A stretch of 64,000 nucleotides of DNA, taken from the NCBI RefSeq assembly GCF_009857745.1, contig NZ_WWEN01000001.1:302024-366023 (forward strand). Reading direction: 5' to 3'. The position numbers and the translations under genes were made by a program. This document shows, piece after piece, positions 47,948 to 57,793 of the stretch. Source of the stretch: Thalassovita mangrovi. Lineage in GTDB: Bacteria > Pseudomonadota > Alphaproteobacteria > Rhodobacterales > Rhodobacteraceae. The notes below the pieces were generated by a model. That model was not told where the DNA came from and made no database searches. It worked only from the letters and a program-made list of their open reading frames with translations. Position 1 is the stretch's first letter. Each line of letters opens with the position of its first letter.

Positions 47948-48618
47948 CAATTCGCCCAATGTACGGTCGCATCCCCCAGCAAGGCTTTCACCGGGGCCTC
48001 CTCGGGCGGCAAATCCGCCGCGCGCAGGACCGCTTCTTTCTTATCTTCGCCTGTAATCACAATATGAAGGTTGATCGCTTCTTTCAAAACTCGTGCGCTC
48101 AAAGTGATGCGCTGCTCCTCCAGCCCCTCGGCGCGCATCGGTAGCAGAAGCGGCGCATGCGGGTCCAGCGCTAACCGAAGGTTGTCGCCGCGCGGGAACA
48201 AGGACGCGGTATGCATGTCGCCGCCCATGCCCAGCAGAGCCACCGAAATCGGCAGGCAGGGGCGCAATTGTTCTTCCAGCGCCGGGATCGCTTCTTCGGG
48301 GTGGTCCTTGGGCAGGTAGAGCGGCAGCAGGTGCGCCGCCGCCGCGCGGCCGGTCAGCAAACGCTCGCGCAGCAGCCCCGTGTTGGAGCGCGGATGATCC
48401 GCCGGAACCCAGCGTTCATCGCTGAGCAGGATATCGACCCGGTCCCAATCCAGTTCCACATCGCACAGGTGATCGAACACCGCCCCCGGCGTGGTGCCGC
48501 CCGGCACCACCAGCGTGGCCCGGTCCTGGTGATTGAGGATCGCGTTCAGCTCCCCGGCCAGCTGGTTGGCCAGATCGATGGCAAGCATGTCGCGGTCGGC
48601 ATATTCGATCAGCTTCAT
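47947..48618 (-). CDS. pgl: 6-phosphogluconolactonase
   Basis: Pgl hydrolyses 6-phosphogluconolactone to 6-phosphogluconate. The 223-residue protein has the SugarP isomerase fold: [34 protein letters not shown], and [15 protein letters not shown]. The middle and end are typical of DevB-type lactonases. It overlaps zwf by four bases and pgi by one, so the three are translated in series. Confidence 0.95.
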   Translation of the reverse strand: MKLIEYADRDMLAIDLANQLAGELNAILNHQDRATLVVPGGTTPGAVFDHLCDVELDWDRVDILLSDERWVPADHPRSNTGLLRERLLTGRAAAAHLLPLYLPKDHPEEAIPALEEQLRPCLPISVALLGMGGDMHTASLFPRGDNLRLALDPHAPLLLPMRAEGLEEQRITLSARVLKEAINLHIVITGEDKKEAVLRAADLPPEEAPVKALLGDATVHWAN

Positions 48619-50069
48619 GACCGCACCTCGCGCCAGCGGCGGCCGTCGCGGTGCATCAGCGCCAAAGCGTCCACCGGGCCGGAACTGCCGGTATCGTAGG
48701 GCAGCGGCTTGTCGCGGCGCTCTTCCCAGCCGGCAATGATCGGGTCGGTCCAGGCCCAGGCCGCTTCGACCTCGTCGCCGCGCATGAACAGGGTCTGGTT
48801 GCCGCGCACCACGTCCATGATCAGCCGCTCATAGGCATCGGGGACGTATTCGGCCTCCGGCCCCAAGGCTTCGGTAAAGGTCATGTCGAGCGGCACATCG
48901 ACCAGCCGCATCCCCCCCGGCCCCGGTTCCTTGATCGTCACGTCCAGGTCGATGCCCTCGTTCGGCTGCAACCGGATGGTCAGGATATTGCGGTGCCGCC
49001 CCGCTTCTTCGTCGAAGATCGAATGCGGCGTTTCCTTGAACACCACGGCGATTTCGCTTGAACGCGCGCGCATCCGCTTGCCGGTGCGCAGGTAGAACGG
49101 CGTGCCCGCCCATCGCCAGTTGCTCAGATGCAGTTTCAGCGCGATGAAGCTTTCGGTGGTCGAATGCGGATCCCCGACATCGGCGAGATACCCGGCGCGG
49201 TCGCCCTCGGCGCTGTACTGGCCGCGCACGATATTGTCGGGATCGACCGGGTCGAGCGCGCGGATCACCTTGAGCTTCTCGTCGCGCACCGCGTCGGGTT
49301 CGAACCGCGACGGCGGTTCCATCGCGATCAGGCACAACAGCTGCATCAGGTGATTCTGCACCATGTCGCGCATCGCCCCGGCGCGGTCGTAATAATCGCC
49401 CCGGCCCTGCACGCCGACGGTTTCGGAAACGGTGATCTGGATGTGATCGACATACTGGCTGTTCCACAGCGGTTCGAACAGCATGTTGCCGAACCGGATC
49501 GCCATCAGGTTCTGCACCGTTTCCTTGCCCAGGTAATGATCGATCCGGTAAATCTGATGTTCGTCGAAGTGATCGGCCAGCGACCGGTTCAGCGCCTTCG
49601 ACGTTTCCAAATCGCGGCCGAAGGGTTTTTCCACCACGATCCGGGTGTTCATGTCGGCCATGCCATAGGTGTGCAGCCGCTCGGCCAGCGGCCCGAACAG
49701 GCTGGGCCCGACCGAGAAATAGAACACCCGCACCCGGTCCGCCTGCATCTTGGTGGCCAGTTCGGACCAGCCGCCATCGCCAAGCGCGTCGAGCGTGACG
49801 TAGAACAGGATCGACAGGAAGCCCTGCAGATCCTCGTCGCTGTATTGGAAGTTGCCGTTGAATTCCTCGACCGCCTCGGTGACGAAGGCGCGGAATTCCG
49901 CATCATTCATTTCCGAGCGGGCGGCGCCGATGACCTGCGCGCCCTCGGGCATCTGTCCGGCGCAATAGCGGCGGAACAATGCGGGCAGGATTTTCCGCCG
50001 GGCCAGATCGCCGGTCCCGCCAAAGACCACCAGGTCGAAGGCATCCACCGGAATGATTCTCGAAACCAT
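48615..50069 (-). CDS. zwf: Glucose-6-phosphate 1-dehydrogenase
   Basis: Zwf oxidises glucose 6-phosphate with NADP. The 484-residue protein has the dinucleotide motif GGTGDLARRK (17-26), the catalytic RIDHYLGKE (175-183) and the C-terminal VPFYLRTGK-like segment (TPFYLRTGKRM). The ATG at 50069 is chosen because GAGGA sits eight bases upstream; longer in-frame extensions lack homology features. It heads zwf-pgl-pgi. The 245-base gap to the radical SAM gene should hold both promoters. Confidence 0.96.
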   Translation of the reverse strand: MVSRIIPVDAFDLVVFGGTGDLARRKILPALFRRYCAGQMPEGAQVIGAARSEMNDAEFRAFVTEAVEEFNGNFQYSDEDLQGFLSILFYVTLDALGDGGWSELATKMQADRVRVFYFSVGPSLFGPLAERLHTYGMADMNTRIVVEKPFGRDLETSKALNRSLADHFDEHQIYRIDHYLGKETVQNLMAIRFGNMLFEPLWNSQYVDHIQITVSETVGVQGRGDYYDRAGAMRDMVQNHLMQLLCLIAMEPPSRFEPDAVRDEKLKVIRALDPVDPDNIVRGQYSAEGDRAGYLADVGDPHSTTESFIALKLHLSNWRWAGTPFYLRTGKRMRARSSEIAVVFKETPHSIFDEEAGRHRNILTIRLQPNEGIDLDVTIKEPGPGGMRLVDVPLDMTFTEALGPEAEYVPDAYERLIMDVVRGNQTLFMRGDEVEAAWAWTDPIIAGWEERRDKPLPYDTGSSGPVDALALMHRDGRRWREVRS

Positions 50070-50314
50070 AGGTTTATCCTCAATTCTGCCCGGGCCGGAC
50101 ATCCGTTCCAGGCCCCGCCGCCCCCGTCCTTTTAACGCAGAAATCCGCGCAAACCAGACAAATGACGCGGCAGGCGGCGGCAATGGCAACGGACCCTTGT
50201 GCCAAAGCCTAACAGCCCGTCGCTCATTCACAATGGTGTCAGCGACAAAACCCGCACTTCCAACGGTTTGACAGTCGCGATAGCGTCTTGCGCAGGCAAA
50301 AAGGCAGGCAAAAC

Positions 50315-51268
50315 ATGAAAGATTCGTCCCACGCCCCCGCCAATCAGGGGAAATTCACCGATCCCGCCGTGACGGCGGACGGCAGCGCGCGGGCGACGGT
50401 GGCGCTGAGCAAGCCCGAAACGCTGTGGTTCAACACCGGCACCCTGTGCAACATCACCTGCGCCAATTGCTATATCGAAAGTTCGCCCAGCAACGACGCG
50501 CTGGTCTACCTGACTTCTGCCGACATCGCGCCCTATCTCGATCAGCTGGAAGAGCGGCAATGGAAGGTGCGCGAGATCGGCTTCACCGGCGGCGAGCCGT
50601 TCATGAACCCGCAGATGATCGACATGGCGCGCGCGGCGCTGGAGCGCGGCTACGAGGTGCTGATCCTGACCAACGCGATGCTGCCGATGATGCGCCCGAA
50701 GGTTCGGGCGGGTCTGACCGCGCTGAACGCGGAATTTCCGGGTCAAATGACCCTTCGGGTGTCGATGGATCACTGGGACCGCACCCGCCACGACGCCGAA
50801 CGCGGCGCGGGCAGCTTCGACAAGACACTGAAGGGCATGGATTTCCTGCGCGACGAAGGCATTCCGATGGCGGTGGCGGGCCGGGCGCTGTGGCATGAAA
50901 GCGATGCCGGCGCGCGCGAGGGATACCGGGCGCTTTTTGAACAACGCGGCTATCCGATCGACGCGTCGAACCCGGGTCAATGCGTGCTGTTCCCGGAAAT
51001 GGACCTGAGCGCGGAAGTGCCGGAAATCACCACCGCCTGCTGGGGCATCCTGGACAAAGCGCCCGACAGCGTGATGTGCGCCTCATCCCGCATGGTGGTG
51101 AAACGCAAGGGGGCCGACAGGCCCGTGGTGCTGGCCTGTACCCTGCTGGCCTATGACAAGCAGTTCGAGTTGGGCGAGACGCTGGAACAGGCCGAACGCG
51201 ACGTGGCGCTGAACCATCCCCATTGCGCCAAGTTCTGTGTCCTGGGCGGGGCGAGCTGTTCGGTCTGA
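50315..51268 (+). CDS. Radical SAM protein with Cys-rich C-terminus, function unknown
   Basis: This 317-residue protein carries the radical SAM cluster motif C45-NIT-C49-AN-C52, the GGEP motif at 92-95 and a TIM-barrel-like core. The C-terminal third has seven more cysteines (223, 242, 255, 275, 304, 308, 315), suggesting one or two auxiliary Fe-S clusters as in SPASM/twitch proteins. The first 35 residues are low-complexity. ATG at 50315 is used. No precursor peptide or partner enzyme is next to it, so the substrate is unknown. The dispersed repeat follows directly at 51292. Confidence 0.88.
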   Translation: MKDSSHAPANQGKFTDPAVTADGSARATVALSKPETLWFNTGTLCNITCANCYIESSPSNDALVYLTSADIAPYLDQLEERQWKVREIGFTGGEPFMNPQMIDMARAALERGYEVLILTNAMLPMMRPKVRAGLTALNAEFPGQMTLRVSMDHWDRTRHDAERGAGSFDKTLKGMDFLRDEGIPMAVAGRALWHESDAGAREGYRALFEQRGYPIDASNPGQCVLFPEMDLSAEVPEITTACWGILDKAPDSVMCASSRMVVKRKGADRPVVLACTLLAYDKQFELGETLEQAERDVALNHPHCAKFCVLGGASCSV

Positions 51269-51291
51269 TGCGCCTGTGGCCGGCGGGTTGA

Positions 51292-51352
51292 GGGGGCGCT
51301 GCCCCCGTCGCCTGAAGGCGACTCCCCCGGGATATTTTTGAACAGAAGAAGA
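51292..51352 (+). repeat. Dispersed double-hairpin repeat, copy B
   Basis: GGGGGCGCTGCCCCC (51292-51306), stem GTCGCC-TGAA-GGCGAC (51307-51322), then TCCCCC and GGGATATTTTTGAACAGAAG, identical in tail to copy A at 8493-8553. The middle stem has a different sequence but the same shape. It lies between the converging radical SAM and anmK genes. Confidence 0.85.
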
Positions 51353-52447
51353 TCAGGCGCCGCTGATCGTGCCGCCGCCGACCAGGGCACGCACGCCGGT
51401 GGTCGTGGGGCAGGATGTGGGCAGGCCGTTGGCGATCCGCACCGCGAGATAGGCGAAGGCCTGTGCCTCCAGCATGTCGCCGTTCAGCCCCACAGCCTCC
51501 ACCGGGTCGACCGGGCAGTCGAGGCCCGCGCGCAGCATTTCCATCATCACCGGGTTGAGCCGCCCGCCCCCCGTCACCAACACCCGCGCGGGCAGCGCCG
51601 GGCAATGGACCATCGCCTGCATCACCGCCGCCGCCGCCATGCCGGTCATGGTGGCCGCCGCGTCGGCGTCGGAAAGTTCCCGCACCAGGTCGAGCATGTC
51701 GGAAAAGGCATCCCGGTCGAGCGATTTGGGCGGTATTTTCGGGAAATAGGGATCGTCGAGGAAGAGCTCCAGCGCGCCCGCCACCACTTCGCCCGTCGCC
51801 GCCAGCGCGCCGTCCTTGTCGAAGGGTTCACCGCGGCGCTGCTGCATCAGGTCGTTGAGCGGCGCGTTCGCGGGACCGGTATCGAAGGCCAGCAGCGCGC
51901 CGTCCTGTTCCGGCCGCTCCTTGGTCGGGTCGATCCAGGTGATGTTGCCGACGCCGCCGAGATTGAGGAAGGCCAGCGGTTCATCGGCCCCGATCCACTT
52001 GGCGCAGGCGAAATGGAAAAACGGCGCCAGCGGCGCGCCTTCGCCACCCAGTTCCACATCGGCGCTGCGGAAATCCCAGGCCACCGGCAGGCCCAGGGCC
52101 TCGGCCAGCTTGGCGCCGTCGCCGGCCTGGTGGGTGCCGCGGCCCTTCGGATCATGCGCAAGTGTTTGGCCGTGAAAGCCTATCAATTCGGCCCCGACAA
52201 AATCGCGCAGCAAGGCGATATGCGCCCCTTCGACCAACTCCGCCGCCTCGGCCACGCCATCCTCGCCCGGCCATTTGCCAAGCGCCGCACGCAGCAAGGC
52301 TTGGTCCTCGGCCCCGTAGGCGCGGTAGCCGGTTTGCCCGAAGTCGAAGATCGCCTGCCCGTCGGTTTTCAGCATCGCCGCATCGACCCCGTCGAGCGAC
52401 GTGCCCGACATCGTGCCCAAGGCCCAAACCGCCTGCCCCTGCCGCAT
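51353..52447 (-). CDS. anmK: AnmK, anhydro-N-acetylmuramic acid kinase
   Basis: AnmK converts 1,6-anhydro-N-acetylmuramic acid to MurNAc-6-phosphate with ATP, in cell-wall recycling. The protein of about 364 residues has [14 protein letters not shown] near the start, [23 protein letters not shown] and [12 protein letters not shown], the ASKHA-fold elements of the family. Starts at 52447, 52462 or 52498 are possible; 52447 has GAGGA eight bases upstream. It is divergent from tyrS. Confidence 0.93.
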   Translation of the reverse strand: MRQGQAVWALGTMSGTSLDGVDAAMLKTDGQAIFDFGQTGYRAYGAEDQALLRAALGKWPGEDGVAEAAELVEGAHIALLRDFVGAELIGFHGQTLAHDPKGRGTHQAGDGAKLAEALGLPVAWDFRSADVELGGEGAPLAPFFHFACAKWIGADEPLAFLNLGGVGNITWIDPTKERPEQDGALLAFDTGPANAPLNDLMQQRRGEPFDKDGALAATGEVVAGALELFLDDPYFPKIPPKSLDRDAFSDMLDLVRELSDADAAATMTGMAAAAVMQAMVHCPALPARVLVTGGGRLNPVMMEMLRAGLDCPVDPVEAVGLNGDMLEAQAFAYLAVRIANGLPTSCPTTTGVRALVGGGTISGA

Positions 52448-52499
52448 GTCCGAAATCCTCATCAAACGGGGAATCCCGCGTTGAAAAACGGTTTCCACT

Positions 52500-52533
52500 C
52501 TTTGCGATGCACTCTATACCGTGCCTCGCAAAG
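52500..52533. repeat. Inverted repeat upstream of tyrS
   Basis: CTTTGCGA (52500-52507) and TCGCAAAG (52526-52533) form a perfect 8-base inverted repeat with an 18-base spacer, ending 18 bases before tyrS. It could be an operator or a leader hairpin. No T-box features are visible. Confidence 0.5.
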
Positions 52534-52551
52534 CTGTAAGGGACAAATGAT

Positions 52552-53808
52552 ATGACCTACCATCCCAAATCGGAATTCATGCAAGTCATGATGGCGCGCG
52601 GCTTCCTCGCCGATTGCACCGATTATCAGGGCCTCGACGAGGCGCTGTATCAAGGGGTGGTCCCGGCCTATATCGGCTTCGACGCCACGGCAAAATCTTT
52701 GCATGTGGGGTCGCTCATCCAGATCATGATGCTGCGCTGGCTGCAGAAGACCGGGCACAAGCCGATCACCCTTATGGGCGGCGGCACCACCAAGGTGGGC
52801 GACCCGTCCTTCCGCGCCGATGAACGCCCGCTGCTGACGGCCGAACAGATCGACGACAATATCGAGGGCATCAAGAAGGTCTTCGCCAAGTATATCGATT
52901 ACGACACCGAAGCGCCGAACAAGGCGTTGATGCTGAACAACGACGAATGGCTGGACGGGCTGAACTACCTCGAATTCCTGCGCGATATCGGGCGGCATTT
53001 TTCCGTCAACCGGATGCTGTCGTTTGAATCGGTGAAATCTCGGCTCGACCGGGAACAGTCGCTGAGCTTCCTCGAGTTCAACTACATGATCCTGCAGGCC
53101 TACGATTTCCTGGAACTGAACCGCCGCTATGGCTGCCTGCTGCAGATGGGCGGATCGGACCAGTGGGGCAATATCGTCAACGGGATCGACCTGACCCGCC
53201 GGGTGATCGATCACGAAGTCTATGGGTTGACCTCGCCGCTCTTGACCACCTCGGACGGCAAGAAGATGGGCAAATCGGCCGATGGCGCGGTGTGGCTGAA
53301 CGCCGACATGCGCTCGCCCTACGAATTCTGGCAGTTCTGGCGCAACACCACCGATGCCGATGTCGGCCGCTTCCTGAAGCTCTATACCGAGCTGCCGATC
53401 GAGGAATGCGACCGCCTGGGCGCGCTGCAAGGATCGGAGATCAACGACGCCAAGATCGTGTTGGCCAACGAGGTCACCACGCTGTGCCACGGCGCCGAGG
53501 CAGCGAAAGCGGCCGAGGCCACCGCGCGCGAAGTGTTCGAAAAGGGCGGCGTGGGCGACGACCTGCCGACGGTGGAGCTCAGCCTGGCCGATCTGGGTGA
53601 CGGGGTGTCCATCGTGCAGCTCTTCGTCAAATCGGGTCTGGCGAAATCGGGCAAGGACGCCAAGCGTCTGATCGCCGAACATGGCGCGAAGCTGAACGAC
53701 GAGGAACTGAGCGATGCCGGGCTGATGGTCGATGCGGCGGCGCTGGCCGCGCCGATCAAGCTTTCGGCCGGCAAGAAGCGGCACGCGCTGGTCAAGCTGG
53801 CGGAGTGA
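52552..53808 (+). CDS. tyrS: Tyrosyl-tRNA synthetase
   Basis: TyrS charges tRNA-Tyr. The 418-residue protein has the HIGH-type signature HVGS (51-54), [24 protein letters not shown] for tyrosine recognition, and the KMSKS-type loop KKMGKSADG. The C-terminal 60 residues are an S4 RNA-binding domain. The usual length and all key motifs are present. The stop is one base before the start of the small secreted protein. Confidence 0.98.
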   Translation: MTYHPKSEFMQVMMARGFLADCTDYQGLDEALYQGVVPAYIGFDATAKSLHVGSLIQIMMLRWLQKTGHKPITLMGGGTTKVGDPSFRADERPLLTAEQIDDNIEGIKKVFAKYIDYDTEAPNKALMLNNDEWLDGLNYLEFLRDIGRHFSVNRMLSFESVKSRLDREQSLSFLEFNYMILQAYDFLELNRRYGCLLQMGGSDQWGNIVNGIDLTRRVIDHEVYGLTSPLLTTSDGKKMGKSADGAVWLNADMRSPYEFWQFWRNTTDADVGRFLKLYTELPIEECDRLGALQGSEINDAKIVLANEVTTLCHGAEAAKAAEATAREVFEKGGVGDDLPTVELSLADLGDGVSIVQLFVKSGLAKSGKDAKRLIAEHGAKLNDEELSDAGLMVDAAALAAPIKLSAGKKRHALVKLAE

Positions 53809-53809
53809 T

Positions 53810-54193
53810 ATGCTTCGGTACGCAGCGATAGTCATCATCGCCTCCGTGGTTGCCACGGGGGCGAACGCCTGCCCGCCGAAGCATTATTTCCAAGATCCGG
53901 CCAAATTCGAATTCGTCTGCGCATTGGAAAAAGACGTGCCTTTCAAGGTGTACAGCCGGCGCATATGGGACGATCACATCGCTTTTTTCCAAAAGCCCAA
54001 ATTCACCGACAGCAATTATCGCACGACAACCGGCCTGGTGTTCGACGGGCAAGGGAAACCTTTCTCCTCTAACGCGGCAGCGGAAAAGATCGCGAAGAAA
54101 ATTGCGGACTTGAAAAACTGCGAAGTAGAAACTTTCAAACTTCCCAAAGGCAAGCCAATGGAGCTGACGCTGCTTTGCCGCCATGACGATTAA
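53810..54193 (+). CDS. Small secreted protein downstream of tyrS
   Basis: This 127-residue protein has a signal peptide (MLRYAAIVIIASVVATGANA) and a mature part of about 107 residues with four cysteines (residues 21, 37, 104 and 123 by my count), likely disulfide bonded in the periplasm. No family is recognised. GGAG precedes the ATG at 53810, and the start is two bases from the tyrS stop. The base composition is lower in GC than the neighbours, which may mark a less conserved or acquired gene. A terminator follows at 54231. Confidence 0.7.
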   Translation: MLRYAAIVIIASVVATGANACPPKHYFQDPAKFEFVCALEKDVPFKVYSRRIWDDHIAFFQKPKFTDSNYRTTTGLVFDGQGKPFSSNAAAEKIAKKIADLKNCEVETFKLPKGKPMELTLLCRHDD

Positions 54194-54230
54194 GTTTCAG
54201 TGAGCTGACACCCCACGCGACGGAATCAGA

Positions 54231-54260
54231 AACGCCCGGTCATCTGGCCGGGCGTTTTTA
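54231..54260. terminator. Terminator between converging genes
   Basis: AACGCCCGG (54231-54239) pairs with CCGGGCGTT (54248-54256), followed by TTTA. It serves the tyrS unit and, in the other direction, possibly the U32 gene. Confidence 0.9.
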
Positions 54261-54305
54261 CGTTCATTGCAAAGATGTAGGGCGGGGTTTCACCCCACCA
54301 AGCCC

Positions 54306-55955
54306 CTACTCCGCCGCAGGCAATTTCAGCGCCTTGGCCTCTTCCCGGCTCAGCTGTTCGCCCTGCTTGCGCTTGAGCAATTCCGCGCGTGCCTTTTCAT
54401 AGATCGGGTCCTGCCAGAACATCATGCAGCCGTTGCAGCCCCGGCCGCAGCAACCTTCGGTGCCGACGCGGTTGGTCTTGTGCCGCCGCTCCTGCGCGCC
54501 CTCGCCGATCGCATCGACCAGCGCGTCGCGTTGGCGGGCATAGGCCGCCGGTCGGTCCTTGCCGCTGACCTCGATCCCCTGCACGGTCTTGTCGAGCTTG
54601 ATCCGCGCCCATTGATCCGGGGTCAGCGCCTTTTCCTTGCGCAGCACCGTGAAGGCGGGGAAATGCGCCTTGAGCCAATCGGTATCTTCGTGATCGAACA
54701 GGGCGAAGGGCACCCGGATGACGGTCTTGGTCGATCCGTGGATGACGTCTTTCCGCTCGCCCGTCGCCGCCACTTCGAAATCGTACAGGCGCAGCAGCAC
54801 GGTGTCCTTCGCCACCGGAGACACGAAATCCAGAACCTCGCCCGCTTCCAGCTTGTTCTTCACCTCGACCAGGAACGCATCCTCGGTCACCTCGGTCACG
54901 ACACCGGCATATTCCCATTGCGCGATTGAGGCCGTGTGTTCATAGCCATGTGCGTGATGGGTCAGCCTTCCTTCATGAAAAGCCAATGTATATCCACGGT
55001 TAGACACCGTTTCTAATTCTTCCATATAGGGCCGCGGGTCCCAATTTTCCGGGTCCTCGTAATACGCATCAATCGCCATCCGGTAGGCCCGCGCGACGAT
55101 GGCGCAGTAATATTCCGACTTGCCGCGCCCTTCGACCTTCAGGCTGTCGACGCCGATCTTCAGGTAATCGTCCAGCTTGGGCAGCAGGCACAGGTCGCGC
55201 GAATTCATGATATAGGACCCGCGCCCGTCCTCCTCGATCGGCATCAATTCGCCCGGACGGCAGCCTTCTTCAAGCAAAAACTCAAACAGATCAGCGTTTT
55301 CCGGCGTGATATTCAGGTCCTCGACCGTGCCGTCCTTCAGCCGCATCCGCACGCCGTAATTCCAGCGGCAGGAATTGGCGCAGTTGCCCTGGTTGGCGCC
55401 CCGTTCGGCCATGAAGTTGGACAGCAGGCAACGGCCCGAATAGGTCATGCACATGGCGCCGTGGATGAAGGCCTCGAGCTGTACATCGGGACATTTTTCG
55501 CGGATCTCGGCCAGTTCCGGATAGGACACTTCGCGTGCCAGAACGACCAGCGACGCGCCCTGATCCTGCCAGAACTTCACGCTGAGCCAGGAACAGACAT
55601 TGGCCTGGGTCGAGATATGCAGCGGGATTTCCGGCGCCCGTTCGCGCACGTATTGGAACACTCCGGGATCGGCGATGATCAACCCGTCTGGCGAAACTTT
55701 CCGAATGGTTTCAATATATTCGTCGAGCTTCGGAATGTCCTTGTTATGCGAAAACAGGTTCAGCGTCAGATAGGCGCGCTTGCCATGGTCATGGCAGAAC
55801 TGCACGCCCTCGATCACCTCGTCGAGCGAGAATTCCGATTTCGTCCGCAGGCTCATGTCGGGCGTGCCAAGGTAAACGGCATCGGCACCATAAAGCACCG
55901 CCATCTTCAGCTTGCGCAGATTGCCCGCCGGCATCAGCAATTCGGAACGTTTCAT
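54306..55955 (-). CDS. U32-family protein with extra C-terminal Cys cluster
   Basis: U32 proteins, once called peptidases, include enzymes that hydroxylate tRNA or rRNA bases. The 549-residue product has ELLMPAGNLRKLKMAV, the U32 signature EAFIHGAMCMTYSGRC (161-176) and NCANSCRW, with cysteines suitable for an Fe-S cluster. Residues near 500-510 (TEGCCGRGCNGC) add a second Cys cluster followed by a charged tail, which is not part of the short YegQ form. The ATG at 55955 has AGGA upstream. It is 61 bases downstream of aroB. Confidence 0.88.
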   Translation of the reverse strand: MKRSELLMPAGNLRKLKMAVLYGADAVYLGTPDMSLRTKSEFSLDEVIEGVQFCHDHGKRAYLTLNLFSHNKDIPKLDEYIETIRKVSPDGLIIADPGVFQYVRERAPEIPLHISTQANVCSWLSVKFWQDQGASLVVLAREVSYPELAEIREKCPDVQLEAFIHGAMCMTYSGRCLLSNFMAERGANQGNCANSCRWNYGVRMRLKDGTVEDLNITPENADLFEFLLEEGCRPGELMPIEEDGRGSYIMNSRDLCLLPKLDDYLKIGVDSLKVEGRGKSEYYCAIVARAYRMAIDAYYEDPENWDPRPYMEELETVSNRGYTLAFHEGRLTHHAHGYEHTASIAQWEYAGVVTEVTEDAFLVEVKNKLEAGEVLDFVSPVAKDTVLLRLYDFEVAATGERKDVIHGSTKTVIRVPFALFDHEDTDWLKAHFPAFTVLRKEKALTPDQWARIKLDKTVQGIEVSGKDRPAAYARQRDALVDAIGEGAQERRHKTNRVGTEGCCGRGCNGCMMFWQDPIYEKARAELLKRKQGEQLSREEAKALKLPAAE

Positions 55956-56016
55956 CGGACCCATCCTTTCACAGACCGGGCCTTTTGCACGATTTCCGCC
56001 TTTTTGCAAAGGGGGA

Positions 56017-57132
56017 TCAGCGCGCCGCCAGCGCCTCTTGCAACACCCCGCGCACAAGGTCGCGGTCGACATCCGAGGTGACGAAGGCCTGCCCGATGCC
56101 GCGCGCCAGGATGAAGTTCAGCTTGCCCGCGACGACCTTCTTGTCCTGTGCCATCAGATCCAGCAACCCGTCGGCATCCGGCAGGTCGCCGGGAATGTCC
56201 GACAGGTCCACCTTGGTGCCCATCTCGCGCAGGTGGGAGCGGATGCGGCTGGGGTCCTCCTGCGGGCACAGCCCCATACGGGCGCTGACCTCGAAGGCCA
56301 GGGCGCAGCCGATGGCGACCCCTTCGCCATGCAGCAACCGGTCGGAATAGCCGGTGGCGGCCTCCAGCGCGTGGCAGAAGGTGTGGCCCAGGTTCAAAAG
56401 CGCGCGGTCGCCCTGTTCGGTCTCGTCGCGTTCGACGATTTCGGCCTTCATTTCGACCGAGCGTTTCACCGCGTAGATGCGCGCATCCATATCGCCTGCG
56501 GCAGCGCGCGAAGCATTCTTCTCAAGCCACTGAAAGAATTCGAAATCTCCCAGCAGGCCGTATTTCACAACCTCGCCGTATCCGGCCAGGAAATCACGTT
56601 CTTTCAGGGTGCCCAGAACGGCCGTATCGGCCAGCACCAGCGAGGGCTGATGAAACGCGCCGACAAGGTTCTTGCCGTGCGGCGAATTGATCCCCGTCTT
56701 GCCGCCCACCGAACTGTCCACCTGCGCCAGAAGCGAGGTCGGGATCTGAACGAAGCGCACGCCCCGGCGCAGCACCGCCGCAGCAAAACCGACCAGATCG
56801 CCGATCACCCCGCCGCCAAGCGCCACGACGACGTCGGAACGTTCCACCTTCTGATCCAGCAGCCATTCGACTGTTTCGGTCAGATAGGGCCAGCTCTTGG
56901 TCGATTCCCCGGCAGGCAAAACCTTGGAAACCATTTCGATTCCAGCGGCTTGCAGCCCGTCCTTCAGGCCATCCAGATGCAGTGCCGCGACGTTTTCATC
57001 GCTGATCACCGCCACCCGCTGGCGCCGCAGCAAGGGCGCGATCAGCTCCCCCGACCGGGCCAGCAATCCGGGGCCGATATGGATGTCATAGGCGCGATCA
57101 CCCAGGCCCACATGAACGGTTTCCTGCATCAC
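56017..57132 (-). CDS. aroB: AroB, 3-dehydroquinate synthase
   Basis: AroB makes 3-dehydroquinate from DAHP, step two of the shikimate pathway. The 371-residue protein has GGGVIGDLVGFAAAV for NAD binding, SLLAQVDSSVGGKTGIN, the metal ligands in LNLGHTFCHALE, and YGEVVKYGLL. It overlaps aroK by four bases, the common aroK-aroB arrangement. The product has normal length and no extension. Confidence 0.96.
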   Translation of the reverse strand: MMQETVHVGLGDRAYDIHIGPGLLARSGELIAPLLRRQRVAVISDENVAALHLDGLKDGLQAAGIEMVSKVLPAGESTKSWPYLTETVEWLLDQKVERSDVVVALGGGVIGDLVGFAAAVLRRGVRFVQIPTSLLAQVDSSVGGKTGINSPHGKNLVGAFHQPSLVLADTAVLGTLKERDFLAGYGEVVKYGLLGDFEFFQWLEKNASRAAAGDMDARIYAVKRSVEMKAEIVERDETEQGDRALLNLGHTFCHALEAATGYSDRLLHGEGVAIGCALAFEVSARMGLCPQEDPSRIRSHLREMGTKVDLSDIPGDLPDADGLLDLMAQDKKVVAGKLNFILARGIGQAFVTSDVDRDLVRGVLQEALAAR

Positions 57133-57674
57133 TTCATCTCCACTACATCGGGCCGGGTTTCGATCGCGGCGATCACCCGGTCGCGGGTTTCCTCGATCGT
57201 GAAGCTCGGCTCCACCGCGACGCGCAGATCGGCCTTGGCATAGATCGGGGTGCGCTGCTGGTACAGCTCCGACAGGGTTCCGAAAGGATCAGGGGTGCGC
57301 AGCAGCGGCCGGGTCGATTTGTGCCGCACCCGCTGCCACAGCAGGTCAAGCCCGGCATCGAGCCAGACCGACACGCCCTTGTCGGAAATCGCGTCTCGAT
57401 TCTGCTGCGCCAGGAAAGCACCGCCGCCGGTCGACAGGATACAGCGTTCGCTAGTCAGCAGCCGCTCGATCACCTGGCTTTCCTTCTGCCGGAAGAAGCT
57501 TTCGCCGTCGCGCGCGAAAATCTCGGCGATGCTCATATTGGCCGCCGTTTCGATTTCGGCATCCGAATCAAGAAACGGAACGCCAAGTTTTACCGCCAAG
57601 GCCTTGCCCACGGCGGTTTTTCCGGCCCCCATCATGCCCACAAGCACGACTGTTTTCTTCAATTTCCAACTCAT
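57129..57674 (-). CDS. aroK: AroK, shikimate kinase
   Basis: AroK phosphorylates shikimate. The 181-residue protein has the P-loop GMMGAGKT (13-20), FLDSDAEIE for shikimate/metal binding, FRQKESQVIERLL and STGGGAFL for substrate recognition, and a RPLLRT lid segment. It overlaps aroB by four bases and is divergent from the gene group starting at 57794. The protein's length is normal. Confidence 0.96.
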   Translation of the reverse strand: MSWKLKKTVVLVGMMGAGKTAVGKALAVKLGVPFLDSDAEIETAANMSIAEIFARDGESFFRQKESQVIERLLTSERCILSTGGGAFLAQQNRDAISDKGVSVWLDAGLDLLWQRVRHKSTRPLLRTPDPFGTLSELYQQRTPIYAKADLRVAVEPSFTIEETRDRVIAAIETRPDVVEMK

Positions 57675-57793
57675 GATGCGTCGAACTCGGCCAACCCTTG
57701 CCGTTTTTCAGATTTCACGACTGAATGACGTGATCTTGCGCAAAATGCCAGTTATAAGTTGAGGAAAATCACAGGCAAACGGGCAGAAACATA

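Noticed and set aside
50268-50273. Perfect TTGACA upstream of the radical SAM gene as a -35 box
   Set aside because: At 16-18 bases downstream no plausible -10 hexamer is present (CGCAGG lies there), so a promoter is not supported.
50070-51352. A RiPP biosynthesis cluster around the radical SAM gene
   Set aside because: No short precursor ORF with a ribosome site, no protease and no exporter was found in the flanks.
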